Shown here piece by piece: positions 13,091 through 23,292 of a stretch of DNA of 35,885 nucleotides. Made by a program: the position numbers and the translations under genes. Within the stretch, counting starts at the first letter, position 1. Each line of letters begins with the position of its first letter. The notes below the pieces were generated by a model. That model ran no database searches and was not told the origin of the DNA. It saw only the letters and a program-made list of their open reading frames with translations. Origin of the DNA: Candidatus Liptonbacteria bacterium (GTDB taxonomy: Bacteria > Patescibacteriota > Minisyncoccia > UBA6257 > 2-01-FULL-56-20); the NCBI GenBank assembly GCA_016186635.1, contig JACPLI010000002.1, positions 1 through 35,885 of the forward strand, written 5' to 3'.

Positions 13091-13723
13091 ATGGACAGCA
13101 TCTCACTCCTCATATTTGAACTCCTTGTGCTTGTGTTCTCCGTGGTGATTCACGAGGTTTCGCACGGCGCGATGGCGGAAAAATTGGGCGACCCCACGGC
13201 GCGGCTTTTGGGGCGGCTGACTTTGAATCCGATTCCGCACATCGACCCGATTGGTTCGCTCCTTCTCCCGGCGGTCTTATGGTTCATCTCCGGCGGGACA
13301 TTTATTGTGGGGTGGGCGAAGCCGGTGCCCTACAACCCCTGGAATTTGAAGAACCCCGTGAGCGCCGCGGCGAAGATTGCTTTTGCGGGCCCCGCGGCGA
13401 ACCTTGCGCTCGCGGTCGCGTTTGGGATTTTCCTCCGCTTCGCGCACGCGCTCGATGCGAGCGCCCCACTCCTCGCGTTCTTCGGCTTGATTGTGCAGAT
13501 TAATATTCTTCTTGCGGTCTTTAATCTCGTGCCTCTGCCGCCATTAGACGGTTCGAAGGTGCTCTACGCGCTTTTGCCGCGCACGAATCAGGGAGCCGCA
13601 ATCATTACTTTTCTGGAGCGGAATGGGATGATTCTGCTCCTTGTATTTATTTTTTTCGGATTCGATTTGATTATTCCCGTGATGCGCGCGCTCTTCTTTT
13701 TGTTCACCGGATTGCGGCTTTAA
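13091..13723 (+). CDS. Site-2-type membrane zinc metalloprotease (M50)
   Basis: A 210-aa protein with about five hydrophobic helices. The zinc site is HEVSH (His21, Glu22, His25) in the first helix, and the third ligand is Asp153 in LVPLPPLDGSKVL. The NPIPHIDPIG segment (46-55) is typical of the short bacterial M50 group without a PDZ domain. Such proteases cut membrane-embedded segments of regulators or leftover signal peptides; the substrate here is unknown. It stands alone ahead of the rpsL promoter. Confidence 0.88.
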   Translation: MDSISLLIFELLVLVFSVVIHEVSHGAMAEKLGDPTARLLGRLTLNPIPHIDPIGSLLLPAVLWFISGGTFIVGWAKPVPYNPWNLKNPVSAAAKIAFAGPAANLALAVAFGIFLRFAHALDASAPLLAFFGLIVQINILLAVFNLVPLPPLDGSKVLYALLPRTNQGAAIITFLERNGMILLLVFIFFGFDLIIPVMRALFFLFTGLRL

Positions 13724-13728
13724 GGAGT

Positions 13729-13756
13729 TTGACACTCTGCATATTCTCCGTAGAAT
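13729..13756 (+). promoter_or_regulatory. Promoter of the rpsL-rpsG-fusA operon
   Basis: TTGACA (13729-13734), a 16-nt spacer and TAGAAT (13751-13756). Transcription would start near 13763. A small hairpin, TGCCCC / GGGGCA (13764-13785) followed by TTTTA, sits at the very 5' end and may protect or attenuate the transcript. Confidence 0.65.
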
Positions 13757-13802
13757 AGGAGTGTGCCCCATATTGCGCGGGGGCATTTTATAATGTATAA
13801 AC

Positions 13803-13911
13803 AATGAGTTTTGAGTGACGAGGTTCGAGTGTTGAGTGAAAATCATTGGTCTTCGTCCGTCGTTTAATTTCTTCACTTGCCACTCATTCACTTGTCACTC
13901 ATAACTTATCC
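13803..13911. repeat. Long hairpin spacer before rpsL (family VII)
   Basis: The left arm starts ATGAGTTTTGAGTGACGAGG and the right arm holds CACTTGTCACTCATAACTTA. They pair imperfectly over about 37 bp. The element ends 3 nt before the rpsL start codon. Confidence 0.65.
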
Positions 13912-13914
13912 CAT

Positions 13915-14328
13915 ATGCCCACTATCAGCCAACTCGTAAAGCGCGGCAGGACGCCGCTCAAGGCGAAGACCAAATCGCCGGCGTTGTCGTACTATTTCAA
14001 TACGATTCAGAACCGTCCGGTGGACTCATCCTCGCCTTTCAAGCGGGGCGTGTGCGTGAAGGTATTTACCACGACTCCAAAGAAGCCGAACTCGGCATTG
14101 CGGAAAGTCGCGCGCGTCCGGCTCACGAACGGCATGGAGGTGACCGCCTATATTCCGGGCGAGGGGCATAATTTGCAGGAGCACTCGATTGTGGTCATCC
14201 GCGGCGGGCGCGTGAAGGACTTGCCCGGCGTGCGGTACCACATCGTGCGCGGCGTGCTCGACACCACCGGGGTGGAGGCAAGAAAACAACAGCGGTCGAA
14301 ATATGGCGCCAAAAAACCAAAAGGATAA
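13915..14328 (+). CDS. rpsL: 30S ribosomal protein S12
   Basis: A 137-aa protein of the decoding centre. The conserved [22 protein letters not shown] and [10 protein letters not shown] blocks are intact. Compared with usual S12, about 11 extra residues lie between KSPAL and KRGVC (around 27-42: [18 protein letters not shown]). This replaces the short GCPQ turn. It is first in the rpsL-rpsG-fusA run, behind a promoter and a long hairpin. There is no Shine-Dalgarno sequence before the ATG. Confidence 0.96.
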   Translation: MPTISQLVKRGRTPLKAKTKSPALSYYFNTIQNRPVDSSSPFKRGVCVKVFTTTPKKPNSALRKVARVRLTNGMEVTAYIPGEGHNLQEHSIVVIRGGRVKDLPGVRYHIVRGVLDTTGVEARKQQRSKYGAKKPKG

Positions 14329-14337
14329 TTAGGTTTT

Positions 14338-14440
14338 TTGGAATTATCAATTCTCAAGTTTCAATTTTCAAAAGAATTTTTCAATTAAGGTAATTTGACC
14401 ATTGATTGAAAATTGATAATTGGAAATTGAAAATTATTGT
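14338..14440. repeat. Family-IV hairpin spacer rpsL-rpsG
   Basis: AATTATCAATTCTCAAG on the left and TTGAAAATTGATAATTGG on the right can pair imperfectly, and each side carries internal copies of the same AT-rich unit. The element ends at the rpsG start codon. Confidence 0.65.
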
Positions 14441-14908
14441 ATGCGCAAAAAGCGTGTCTACAAAAAGCATTACACCCCCGACCTACTCCACAGCCGCGTG
14501 GATGTGTCGCGGTTTGTGAACTACGTGATGCAGGATGGGAAAAAGACGACCGCGGAGCGGATTGTATACGGCGCGTTCGACTCGGTGAAAAAAGTGACGG
14601 GCGAAGAGCCGCTCAAGGTATTCGAGAAGGCGCTTGAGCACGCCTCGCCTGCGCTCGAGGTGCGCTCCCGGCGGGTGGGAGGCGCGAACTACCAGGTGCC
14701 GCAAGAGGTGCGACCCGACCGGCGGTTTATGCTTGCGGTGCGCTGGATTGTGAGTGCGGCCCGCGCGAAGAAAGGAAAGCCGATGGCGGAAAAGCTCGCA
14801 GAGGAACTCATTGCGGCATCGAAAAACGAAGGCGCGGCAATCAAAAAGAAACAGGACATGCACCGCATGGCGGAAGCGAATAGAGCGTTTGCGCACTTTG
14901 CACGCTAA
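14441..14908 (+). CDS. rpsG: 30S ribosomal protein S7
   Basis: A 155-aa protein close to the family length. It binds the 3' domain of 16S rRNA and starts head assembly. The conserved [17 protein letters not shown] segment and MAEKLAEEL helix are present. The ATG 14441 is used because it gives the typical basic start MRKKRVYKK; an upstream TTG frame belongs to the spacer repeat. Confidence 0.96.
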   Translation: MRKKRVYKKHYTPDLLHSRVDVSRFVNYVMQDGKKTTAERIVYGAFDSVKKVTGEEPLKVFEKALEHASPALEVRSRRVGGANYQVPQEVRPDRRFMLAVRWIVSAARAKKGKPMAEKLAEELIAASKNEGAAIKKKQDMHRMAEANRAFAHFAR

Positions 14909-14914
14909 CGCGCG

Positions 14915-14996
14915 CGATGCCAATATACGAATGCATGCTTAATGATACTAATGGATTCTATTCGTATCATTAGTACCCATTAGTATATTAGCATCG
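14915..14996. repeat. Family-V hairpin spacer rpsG-fusA
   Basis: The left arm CGATGCCAATATACGAATG and its continuation pair with the right arm ending ATTAGTATATTAGCATCG. By eye about 31 of 37 positions match with one indel. The other family member lies between rplV and rpsC. Confidence 0.75.
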
Positions 14997-15004
14997 GTTA
15001 TTTT

Positions 15005-17110
<2,106 letters not shown>

Positions 17111-17128
17111 GCGGTGTTTTTGTGATTT

Positions 17129-17158
17129 AGCATTTAGCCACGATCGTGGCTAAATGCT
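17129..17158. promoter_or_regulatory. 30-bp perfect palindrome, distal site of PaaX-like cassette 2
   Basis: 15-bp perfect arms with no spacer (AGCATTTAGCCACGA and its complement), core CGATCG. It lies 12 bp after the stop of the minus-strand PaaX-like gene and 18 bp after the fusA stop. There is no T-run, so it is a poor terminator. The ends AGCATTTA / TAAATGCT match the other three sites. Confidence 0.7.
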
Positions 17159-17170
17159 GGATCGGGCGAG

Positions 17171-17764
17171 CTAGTCGAGATTGAACACGCGTTTCAGGTG
17201 CAGCTCATTATCGATTGAGTCAGCGACGATGAAGCGGACGTGCGGCCGCATTTCGTGGAGTTCGATGAGAAATTCTATCTCGTCGCGGCATTCAAAAGGA
17301 AACACAGAAACCGATTTTTGGAGTTCGTGAAATCCCAAGCGCGTCAAGTGTTCACGGAGGGAGTCGCGGGCGTCCCGCGCAGTCTCTGGTATGTCAAAAA
17401 TTACGATACGCCATTTTTTGTCCCACGAATTCGGGCGCAGGATTTTTATGGTGTGGGCGTGATACGTGAGTGCCCGTTTCCTGCCGCGTTCACTCAAGAC
17501 CATGGTGACTGTTCCATCCTCATGCTCTTTTTTCTCAACCATCTTTGACTCATAGAGAGATGCGATGGCGCGTTCGGCGGTCTGTGTATTAATGTCCTCC
17601 CACTGTTTACGGATTTCCCCGATTATCTTCCATTGCTTTCTTGGAGATTGTGTGAGTCCGAGCGAGAAACCTCCAAGGAGAAGGAGAAGAATTTTTTGCT
17701 GCACTGCGCCGATGCGCCGATATTGCTTGCGAGCCCGCACCGGCAGGATTTTCTGTGTTTTCAT
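17171..17764 (-). CDS. PaaX-family regulator with Cas2-like domain (copy 2)
   Basis: A 197-aa paralogue of the protein at 270-845, colinear over nearly the whole length. Shared stretches include KILLLLLGGFSLGL, ERAIASLYESK, KWRIVIFDIPE and LQKSVSVFPFECRDE. Asp124 in VIFDIPE corresponds to the Cas2 Asp; the QKSVF motif reads QKSVS here. The start is ATG 17764 with a leader of about 15 nt from the extended -10 at 17786-17794. It lies head-in between fusA and a LuxR-type gene. It is likely a DNA-binding regulator. Nuclease activity is possible but not established for this family. Confidence 0.8.
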   Translation of the reverse strand: MKTQKILPVRARKQYRRIGAVQQKILLLLLGGFSLGLTQSPRKQWKIIGEIRKQWEDINTQTAERAIASLYESKMVEKKEHEDGTVTMVLSERGRKRALTYHAHTIKILRPNSWDKKWRIVIFDIPETARDARDSLREHLTRLGFHELQKSVSVFPFECRDEIEFLIELHEMRPHVRFIVADSIDNELHLKRVFNLD

Positions 17765-17785
17765 TGTGTAGTTGTATTTCTTCTC

Positions 17786-17794
17786 ATTTTAGCA
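17786..17794 (-). promoter_or_regulatory. Extended -10 promoter of PaaX-like gene 2
   Basis: TGCTAAAAT on the minus strand, identical to the nonamer before copy 1. It overlaps the palindrome 17791-17820 in the same way. Confidence 0.45.
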
Positions 17795-17820
17795 TTTAGA
17801 AACGATCGTCTACAAATGCT
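17791..17820. promoter_or_regulatory. 30-bp palindrome, promoter-side site of PaaX-like cassette 2
   Basis: 15-bp arms beginning AGCATTTAGAAACGA with core CGATCG; 12 of 15 positions pair. The symmetry extends outward to TTT...AAA. It overlaps the -10 of the PaaX-like gene. Confidence 0.65.
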
Positions 17821-17898
17821 AAATGGGAGATGTGCACAAATGAACGCTCTGACCAAGGAAGGCCGGAGCGGTTTCGCTTTCATCCGCGCGAGGTTGCG

Positions 17899-18366
17899 TC
17901 AGATGAGGACGTTCTTCTTCTCGACGCGGCGCAGCATGTGCGCGACTGCGGCGCTGGCGTTGAAGGAAGCGGTGCGATCGATTCTTTTTCGTCGGGTTGG
18001 CGATGGTGTACGCCGAGCGGCCGGTGTGGGTGGAAACTCTTTGCCTGACGCAGGAACTGCCCGCGCGATGGATGGCACCGTGTTTGTGGGCACCTCCGCG
18101 GTTGGCGGGGTATTGCTCGCCGTCGCCACTCCCTCGAACATACAAGCCACGATCCCATTCCCGATCGCGTAGTGAACCATAAGCACAAGCGGCTTTACGT
18201 TATTGTACGCGGCGTTTTGCGCCCGTAGCTTTTTAACGATATCGCCGCGATGTTTGTCAATCATTTTCATGCTGACCTTGAGGTGGTTTGCGGTCACACT
18301 GTCCGCTTCCCCACTCGCGACATGCACCAGCACTTCTTTTTCTTTTCCAGTCAAGTCATTTTCCAT
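17899..18366 (-). CDS. LuxR-type helix-turn-helix protein with membrane segment
   Basis: A 155-aa protein. Residues 5-52 (LTGKEKEVLVHVASGE ... VKKLRAQNA) match the LuxR/GerE DNA-binding domain. The recognition-helix region MKMIDKHRGDIVKKL is recognisable. A hydrophobic stretch (58-80) may cross the membrane, followed by a Pro/Thr-rich part and a basic tail (RRTPSPTRRKR). There is no receiver domain. The start ATG 18364-18366 has a clear GGGAG ribosome site, unlike the ribosomal genes. A membrane-tethered regulator is likely; its signal is unknown. It lies upstream of the PaaX-like gene on the same strand, between fusA and tuf. Confidence 0.65.
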   Translation of the reverse strand: MENDLTGKEKEVLVHVASGEADSVTANHLKVSMKMIDKHRGDIVKKLRAQNAAYNNVKPLVLMVHYAIGNGIVACMFEGVATASNTPPTAEVPTNTVPSIARAVPASGKEFPPTPAARRTPSPTRRKRIDRTASFNASAAVAHMLRRVEKKNVLI

Positions 18367-18501
18367 AAAACTCCCTTTTTGAATTTGAAATTTACTACTA
18401 TGTGTTTTCAGACTATGCGCGAGCGTATAGCGTATATAGTGTCAACCAAACACCCCACTTGAACCTTCAAGCTCAAAACGTAACCCTATTTTTATCCACA
18501 T

Positions 18502-18529
18502 TTGACTTTCCTGCGGATATTCATACAAT
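18502..18529 (+). promoter_or_regulatory. Promoter of tuf
   Basis: TTGACT (18502-18507), a 16-nt spacer and TACAAT (18524-18529). The leader from about 18536 holds a small hairpin AGAACCA-CTCGAT-TGGTTCT (about 18544-18563) before the ATG. Confidence 0.65.
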
Positions 18530-18586
18530 AAACTACTGTCGTAAGAACCACTCGATTGGTTCTCATTAATTAAACGAATCTCTCAC

Positions 18587-19786
18587 ATGGCAGAGAAGGA
18601 AAAGTTCAGCCGAACGAAGCCGCACGTGAACGTGGGCACGATTGGGCACGTGGACCACGGGAAGACGACCCTTACGGCCGCCATTACCCATGTCCTCTTT
18701 ATGAAGGGTTGGGCGAAGAAGGAAGAAGGAGTGGACCAGATTGACAACGCGCCGGAAGAGAAAGCGCGCGGCATCACCATTGCCTTGCACCACTCGGAGT
18801 ATGAATCCGAGAAGCGCCACTATGCGCACATTGACGCGCCGGGGCACGCGGACTACATCAAGAACATGATTACGGGAGCCGCCCAGATGGACGGCGCCGT
18901 GCTTGTGGTTTCCGCCGCGGACGGACCCATGCCTCAAACGCGGGAGCACATTCTTCTTGCCCGCCAGGTGGGCGTGCCGGCGATTGTCGTGTTTTTGAAC
19001 AAAGTTGACCAGGTGGACGACCCGGAGCTCATTGACCTCGTCGAGTCCGAGATACGCGAACTCTTGAAGAAATACGAGTTCCCCGGCGATATGACTCCGA
19101 TTATCCGCGGCTCGGCCTTGAAAGCACTTAATGCGAAGTCCGCGGACGAAGCAGATGCGAAGCCAGTGCTCGATTTGATTAAGGCGCTCGACGAATTCGT
19201 GCCGAACCCCGTGAGGGATTTGGATAAGCCGTTCCTCATGCCCATCGAGGACATTTTCTCGATTGAAGGCCGCGGCACGGTGGTCACCGGGCGCGCGGAG
19301 CGCGGCAAGGTGAAAGTGAACGAAGAAGTGGAAGTCATCGGACTTCGGCCCACGCAGAAGACGGTGGTGACGGGCATCGAGATGTTCAACAAGCTTTTGG
19401 ACGAGGCGCTTGCGGGCGACAACGTGGGAGTCCTTCTCCGCGGCTTGAAGAAAGAAGACGTGGAGCGCGGGCAGGTGGTGGCAAAGCCGGGGAGCGTCAC
19501 GCCGCACACGGATTTTGAAGCCGAGGTATATGTGCTCTCCAAGGAGGAAGGCGGGCGGCACTCGCCGTTCTTCGGCGGCTACAAACCGCAGTTCTATATC
19601 CGCACGACGGACGTGACGGGGGAAATCACGCTTCCGCAGGGAATGGAAATGGTGATGCCGGGAGATACGGTGAAAGTCACGGTGAAGCTCATCTCCCCGG
19701 TGGCGCTCGAAGAGAAACAGCGGTTTGCCATCCGCGAAGGAGGAAAGACCGTAGGAGCAGGTGTTGTGACAAAGATTAGCAAGTAA
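18587..19786 (+). CDS. tuf: Elongation factor Tu
   Basis: A 399-aa GTPase of usual length that brings aminoacyl-tRNA to the ribosome. The motifs [10 protein letters not shown] (P-loop), DAPGHADY and NKVD are present, as is the EEKARGITI effector region. It has its own promoter and is followed by rpsJ after a hairpin spacer. Confidence 0.97.
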   Translation: MAEKEKFSRTKPHVNVGTIGHVDHGKTTLTAAITHVLFMKGWAKKEEGVDQIDNAPEEKARGITIALHHSEYESEKRHYAHIDAPGHADYIKNMITGAAQMDGAVLVVSAADGPMPQTREHILLARQVGVPAIVVFLNKVDQVDDPELIDLVESEIRELLKKYEFPGDMTPIIRGSALKALNAKSADEADAKPVLDLIKALDEFVPNPVRDLDKPFLMPIEDIFSIEGRGTVVTGRAERGKVKVNEEVEVIGLRPTQKTVVTGIEMFNKLLDEALAGDNVGVLLRGLKKEDVERGQVVAKPGSVTPHTDFEAEVYVLSKEEGGRHSPFFGGYKPQFYIRTTDVTGEITLPQGMEMVMPGDTVKVTVKLISPVALEEKQRFAIREGGKTVGAGVVTKISK

Positions 19787-19790
19787 TAAT

Positions 19791-19877
19791 CGCACGAACA
19801 CGCGAATACATCCGAAAATACGAATCGCAGTTGTGAATCCTGTTCGTATGTTCGTAATAATTCGTACTTTCGTGTGG
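19791..19877. repeat. Family-II hairpin spacer tuf-rpsJ
   Basis: The left arm starts CGCACGAACACGCGAATAC and the right arm ends ATTCGTACTTTCGTGTGG. They pair imperfectly over more than 30 bp. The rpsJ start follows after 7 nt. Other members lie before rplX, rplF and rpsE. Confidence 0.75.
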
Positions 19878-19884
19878 TAAGGTT

Positions 19885-20220
19885 ATGGCGAAGAAGCAAC
19901 CAGAAAAAGATTTCCCGCAGAAGCTCCGTTTGCGGATTCGTTCCTATGACCACAAGCTGATAGACACTTCCGCACGGCAGATTATCGATGCGGCGGAGCG
20001 GAATGATGCGAAGGTGGTGGGCCCCATTCCTCTTCCCACGGAGACAAAGAAATATACCGTGAACCGCTCGACTTTTGTCCACAAGGACTCGCGCGAGCAG
20101 TTCGAGTTACGGATGCACAAGCGGCTGGTGGACATTCTGAACCCGAGCCAGAAAATCATAGAATCTCTTGGCAATTTGAACTTGCCTGCAGGAGTAGATA
20201 TTGAGATCAAGATGGTGTGA
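19885..20220 (+). CDS. rpsJ: 30S ribosomal protein S10
   Basis: A 111-aa protein, slightly longer than the usual 102. The [21 protein letters not shown] opening and [18 protein letters not shown] loop are typical. It is a head protein of the small subunit and in other bacteria also the NusE antitermination factor. It follows tuf and is followed by a hairpin and a new promoter, so it may be separately controlled from rplC onward. Confidence 0.95.
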   Translation: MAKKQPEKDFPQKLRLRIRSYDHKLIDTSARQIIDAAERNDAKVVGPIPLPTETKKYTVNRSTFVHKDSREQFELRMHKRLVDILNPSQKIIESLGNLNLPAGVDIEIKMV

Positions 20221-20238
20221 CCCCTTGCATCGGTCCGT

Positions 20239-20263
20239 AATGCGCATCGTGAGGATGCGCATT
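20239..20263 (+). terminator. Hairpin after rpsJ
   Basis: 10-bp perfect arms (AATGCGCATC) with loop GTGAG, then GACATTTTTGG. The T-run comes 4 nt after the stem. The last bases overlap the -35 of the next promoter. Confidence 0.5.
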
Positions 20264-20290
20264 GACATTTTTGGTGGTGCGGCTTACTAT
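20262..20290 (+). promoter_or_regulatory. Internal promoter for rplC and downstream genes
   Basis: TTGACA (20262-20267), a 17-nt spacer and TACTAT (20285-20290): one of the best promoter matches in the window. Transcription would start near 20297. Confidence 0.7.
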
Positions 20291-20296
20291 TTCCCT

Positions 20297-20388
20297 ATCT
20301 CTTTAATGGACATGGCAACCCGTTCTTGAGGTGCGTGTTTTCACAAGGATATCCAATCGCCCGGAGTTCCTTGGGCGATTTTTTATAG
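20297..20388 (+). promoter_or_regulatory. rplC leader with terminator-like attenuator
   Basis: The hairpin AATCGCCC / GGGCGATT (20355-20362 and 20373-20380, 10-nt loop) runs directly into TTTTTT (20379-20384), a textbook intrinsic terminator 4 nt before the rplC ATG. CAAGGA (20344-20349) can pair with TCCTTG (20368-20373) in the loop and arm, which would disrupt the hairpin. Attenuation of the downstream operon is inferred; in E. coli the S10 operon leader is controlled by L4. Confidence 0.6.
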
Positions 20389-20955
20389 ATGTTCATACTC
20401 GGCAGAAAATTTAAGATGGCGCAAATTTGGAAGGATAAAAAGGTGATTCCCGTCACGGTGATTCAAGCCGAGCCGAATACGGTCTCGCTTACGCGCACGA
20501 CGGCGAAAGACGGTTATGAGGCGGTGCAACTCGAACTCCGCGGGATGAAGAAAGAATTCAAAATCCCCGCGGGTTTTTCTTTTTACGGTGAGCCGGGCCG
20601 AACTGTTAAGAAAGGAGATGCGGTCACCGTGGAGGCTTTCGGCGAGGGTGATGTGGTGAGGGTGAGCGGCATCACGAAGGGGAGGGGGTTCCAGGGCGTG
20701 GTCAAGCGCCACGGTTTCAGCGGGGGACCTAAGACTCATGGCCAAAAAAACCGGCATCGCATGCCGGGTTCCATCGGCAACACGACCCCCCAGCGCGTGA
20801 TTCCGGGCAGGCGCATGGCGGGTCACATGGGCGTTGACCGCGTGACGGTGAAAAGTCTCGTGGTGGTGGGAGTGGACAAGGAAAAGAATCTCTTGCTTAT
20901 CAGGGGAGCCGTACCGGGAGCGAGAGGAGGACTCCTCGAAATCTCGAAATTATAA
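20389..20955 (+). CDS. rplC: 50S ribosomal protein L3
   Basis: A 188-aa protein, a bit shorter than usual. The start MFILGRKFKMAQIW matches the GLLGKKxGMTQIF opening of L3, so ATG 20389 is preferred over 20416. The conserved TKGRGFQGVVKRHGFSGGP and RMPGSIG loop reaching the peptidyl-transferase centre is intact. The last codons form one arm of a hairpin (20938-20967). There is no ribosome-binding site. Confidence 0.96.
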   Translation: MFILGRKFKMAQIWKDKKVIPVTVIQAEPNTVSLTRTTAKDGYEAVQLELRGMKKEFKIPAGFSFYGEPGRTVKKGDAVTVEAFGEGDVVRVSGITKGRGFQGVVKRHGFSGGPKTHGQKNRHRMPGSIGNTTPQRVIPGRRMAGHMGVDRVTVKSLVVVGVDKEKNLLLIRGAVPGARGGLLEISKL

Positions 20956-20967
20956 CTTCGAGATTTC
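20938..20967 (+). terminator. Hairpin spanning the rplC stop codon
   Basis: 11-bp perfect arms (GAAATCTCGAA) with an 8-nt loop containing the TAA stop region. It may stabilise the mRNA end or mark a processing site, since rplD follows in the same run. Confidence 0.5.
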
Positions 20968-20999
20968 TCAAATTTTCAATTACCAATTATCAATTTCCA
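20968..20999. repeat. Family-IV spacer rplC-rplD
   Basis: ATTTTCAATTACCAATTATC-type sequence ending at the rplD start codon. It closely resembles 8903-8930. Confidence 0.55.
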
Positions 21000-21647
21000 A
21001 TGAAGGTTGATGTCTATAATATAAAGAACGAAGTAACGGGGACGCTCGAGCTCCCTGATGCGGTGTTCGGCGCGCCGTGGCGTCCGGCGCTTGTGGCGCA
21101 GGTAGTGCGTGCGTTCCAGGCGAATCAGCGCCGTCCGTGGGCGCACGCAAAGGGGCGGAGCGAAGTGCGCGGCGGCGGCAAAAAGCAGTGGCGGCAGAAG
21201 GGCACGGGACGGGCGCGGCACGGCTCCATTCGTTCGCCCTTGTGGGCGGGCGGGGGCAAGGCGCACGGTCCGCAGAAGGAGAGGAACTACACGCAGAAGA
21301 TAAACAAGAAAATGAATCGCGCGGCGGTTCTCTCCGTCCTCGCGGACCGGTTCCGCGGCGGTGCGGTGAAAGTGGTGGAAGGGCTCCGTCCGGAAGAGCC
21401 GAAGACGAAGCTGCTTGCCCCTGTGCTGCGGGCGCTTACCGCAGTGTCTCCCAAAGTGAAGAAGTTCGATGTGCTCCTTGTTGCGGGCGAGCAGGAAAAG
21501 GGCATTTTCCGCGCCGCCGCGAATCTCCCCAGGGTGAAAGCCGTGCACCCTTCGGGACTGAACGTCTATGACCTTTTGAACTATAAGCGCTTGTTCATAG
21601 ATAAGGACGCAGTTTCGTCGGTCATAAAGCAATACCAGCGTACATGA
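21000..21647 (+). CDS. rplD: 50S ribosomal protein L4
   Basis: A 215-aa protein of usual length. The extended loop lining the exit tunnel (GGGKKQWRQKGTGRARHGSIRSP) is present. In E. coli, L4 also represses the S10 operon through its leader; an attenuator-like leader lies before rplC here. It overlaps rplW by 4 nt (ATGA), so the two are translationally coupled. Confidence 0.95.
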   Translation: MKVDVYNIKNEVTGTLELPDAVFGAPWRPALVAQVVRAFQANQRRPWAHAKGRSEVRGGGKKQWRQKGTGRARHGSIRSPLWAGGGKAHGPQKERNYTQKINKKMNRAAVLSVLADRFRGGAVKVVEGLRPEEPKTKLLAPVLRALTAVSPKVKKFDVLLVAGEQEKGIFRAAANLPRVKAVHPSGLNVYDLLNYKRLFIDKDAVSSVIKQYQRT

Positions 21648-21919
21648 ACCCCTTCCTCATCAAAAAGCCCTGGCAGACCGAGAAAGCGCTTTCCTTCACA
21701 ACGGAGGGGAAGTATGTTTTTATAGTACAACCGAATGCGACGAAACCGGAAGTCCGCAAGGAGGTGGAACGCCTTTACGGCGTGCATGTCGCACAGGTGA
21801 ATATCGTGCGGCGCCCCCCGAAGCAGAAGCGCATGGGTGCGCTTCGCGGCATGCAAGGCGGGCACAAAAAGGCGCTGGTGACCCTTCGGAAAGGCGAGTC
21901 CATCGACTTTGGGAAATAG
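21644..21919 (+). CDS. rplW: 50S ribosomal protein L23
   Basis: A 91-aa protein. Pro-Trp-Gln-Thr-Glu-Lys-Ala near the start and the YVFIVQPNATKPEVRKEVERLYGVHVAQVN block are typical. It sits at the tunnel exit and docks trigger factor and SRP. It overlaps rplD by 4 nt. Confidence 0.94.
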   Translation: MNPFLIKKPWQTEKALSFTTEGKYVFIVQPNATKPEVRKEVERLYGVHVAQVNIVRRPPKQKRMGALRGMQGGHKKALVTLRKGESIDFGK

Positions 21920-21925
21920 AGGTTA

Positions 21926-21993
21926 TGTCCCGACCATGAGAGTTAACCACAATTATCAGCAGAGCGGTGTGACCGCAATCTGCTTCTAACGGG
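21926..21993 (+). promoter_or_regulatory. Structured leader before rplB
   Basis: A stem AGCAGAGCGGT / ACCGC-AA-TCTGCT with loop GTG (21958-21984) is flanked by TCCCG (from about 21928) and CGGGA (from about 21988). The 3' end has TTCTAACGGGAT, as in the leader of the serine protease gene. No promoter is evident. Confidence 0.45.
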
Positions 21994-22821
21994 ATGAAAT
22001 CATACGCACCATACACGCCGTCGAGGCGTTTTATTACGGGAGTGGATTACCGTGTTTTGAGCAAAGTGAAGCCGCTCAAAAAATTGCTCACAACTCTGAA
22101 GTCGCATGCGGGGCGGAATTCCGCGGGGCGCATTACCGTGCGGCATCAGGGCGGCGGTGTGAAGCGGCGGTATCGGCTGGTGGACTTCAAACAGGAGCGC
22201 CGGGGCGAACCTGCGAAGGTTGTTGCAATCGAGTATGACCCCTACCGCACCTCATTCATTGCCCGCATTGCCTTTGCGGACGGGGAGCTGCGGTACGTGG
22301 CGGCGCCGCACGGGCTCAAGGTGGGCGACACGATTACTGCGGCAGACTCCGCGCCGCTCACAGTCGGGAACCGGATGATGCTCAAGAACATCCCGGTGGG
22401 GTACCAGGTGCACAATGTGGAGACGCGTCCCGGGAGCGGCGGCGTGCTCGGGCGCTCCGCGGGTTCTTATGCCGAAGTGCTTGCGAACGCGGACGGGTAC
22501 ACCGATTTGAAGCTGTCTTCAGGGGCGGTGCGGCGCGTGCCGTGGGAGTCGTTTGCTTCGCTCGGGCAGATGTCAAATCCGGAGCACAACTTGGTGGTTA
22601 TCGGCAAGGCGGGACGTTCGCGCTGGAAGGGAGTGCGCCCCACCGTGCGCGGCATGGTGATGAATCCGGTGGACCACCCCTATGGAGGCGGCGAAGGCAG
22701 GCAGCCGCGCGGCACGAGAAAACCGAAGACGTTATGGGGGAAAGTGACCGGAGGACGAAGGACGCGCAACAGGAAAAAGTGGTCGAATGCGTTTATTGTG
22801 CAACGAAGAGCAACTAAGTAA
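21994..22821 (+). CDS. rplB: 50S ribosomal protein L2
   Basis: A 275-aa protein of usual length. The conserved [16 protein letters not shown], and [16 protein letters not shown] near the C-terminus, are present. The latter holds the His close to the peptidyl-transferase centre; the usual HPH reads HPY here. It binds 23S rRNA and bridges the subunits. Confidence 0.96.
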   Translation: MKSYAPYTPSRRFITGVDYRVLSKVKPLKKLLTTLKSHAGRNSAGRITVRHQGGGVKRRYRLVDFKQERRGEPAKVVAIEYDPYRTSFIARIAFADGELRYVAAPHGLKVGDTITAADSAPLTVGNRMMLKNIPVGYQVHNVETRPGSGGVLGRSAGSYAEVLANADGYTDLKLSSGAVRRVPWESFASLGQMSNPEHNLVVIGKAGRSRWKGVRPTVRGMVMNPVDHPYGGGEGRQPRGTRKPKTLWGKVTGGRRTRNRKKWSNAFIVQRRATK

Positions 22822-22856
22822 TTGGCACTTACGTAATTACTTATTTACCCAATTAT
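22822..22856. repeat. Family-III spacer rplB-rpsS
   Basis: TAATTGG at the rplB stop pairs with CCAATTA, with TTACGTAATTAC between them. It ends at the rpsS start codon. Relatives lie before rpmC, rpsN, the second adk-like gene and the glycosyltransferase gene. Confidence 0.6.
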
Positions 22857-23189
22857 ATGTCGAGAAGTTCCAAAAAAGGACCCTACGTAGACCCGCGCCT
22901 TCTCAAAAAGATAGCAGGGTTGAAGGCGGAGCATGCGCCTTCCATCAAGACGTGGTCGCGCGCGTCCGAGATTGCGCCCGAGATGGTGGGGTTTCTGTTC
23001 GCCGTCCACAATGGGAAAGATTTCATCGAAGTGCGGGTGAGCGAAGAAATGGTGGGCCACCGGTTGGGGGAATTTGCGCAGACGCGCCGTTTCACGAAAC
23101 ACGGCGGAAAGATGCAGCGCGAACTTGAACAAAAGGCGGAAGGAGCGGCGCCGGGAGTAATCGCTCATAATGCGAATAAAGGCAAATAA
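22857..23189 (+). CDS. rpsS: 30S ribosomal protein S19 with repeat-encoded tail
   Basis: A 110-aa protein; usual S19 is about 92. The core [19 protein letters not shown] ... [12 protein letters not shown] is typical. The last 11 residues, [11 protein letters not shown], are encoded by the first part of the intergenic family-I repeat, which also supplies the TAA stop. S17 and L15 end in nearly the same residues. It works in the head of the small subunit with S13. Confidence 0.95.
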   Translation: MSRSSKKGPYVDPRLLKKIAGLKAEHAPSIKTWSRASEIAPEMVGFLFAVHNGKDFIEVRVSEEMVGHRLGEFAQTRRFTKHGGKMQRELEQKAEGAAPGVIAHNANKGK

Positions 23190-23292
23190 CGCAAATGAAA
23201 GGAGTAATCGCTAATATCGCGAATATGAAGGCAAATAATGCGAATGGATTCGCGTTATTGAATGCAGATTAGCATTATTCGCGAATACTCTC
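23154..23292. repeat. Family-I hairpin spacer rpsS-rplV (double left arm)
   Basis: Two tandem left halves (GGAGTAATCGCTCATAATGC and GGAGTAATCGCTAATATCGC) are followed by one right arm ending GCATTATTCGCGAATACTC. It overlaps the rpsS C-terminus and ends at the rplV ATG. Confidence 0.75.

Noticed and set aside
17129-17158. Simple shared terminator of fusA and the PaaX-like gene
   Set aside because: There is no T-run on either strand, and the sequence matches the promoter-side palindromes of the PaaX-like genes, so a terminator alone does not explain it.
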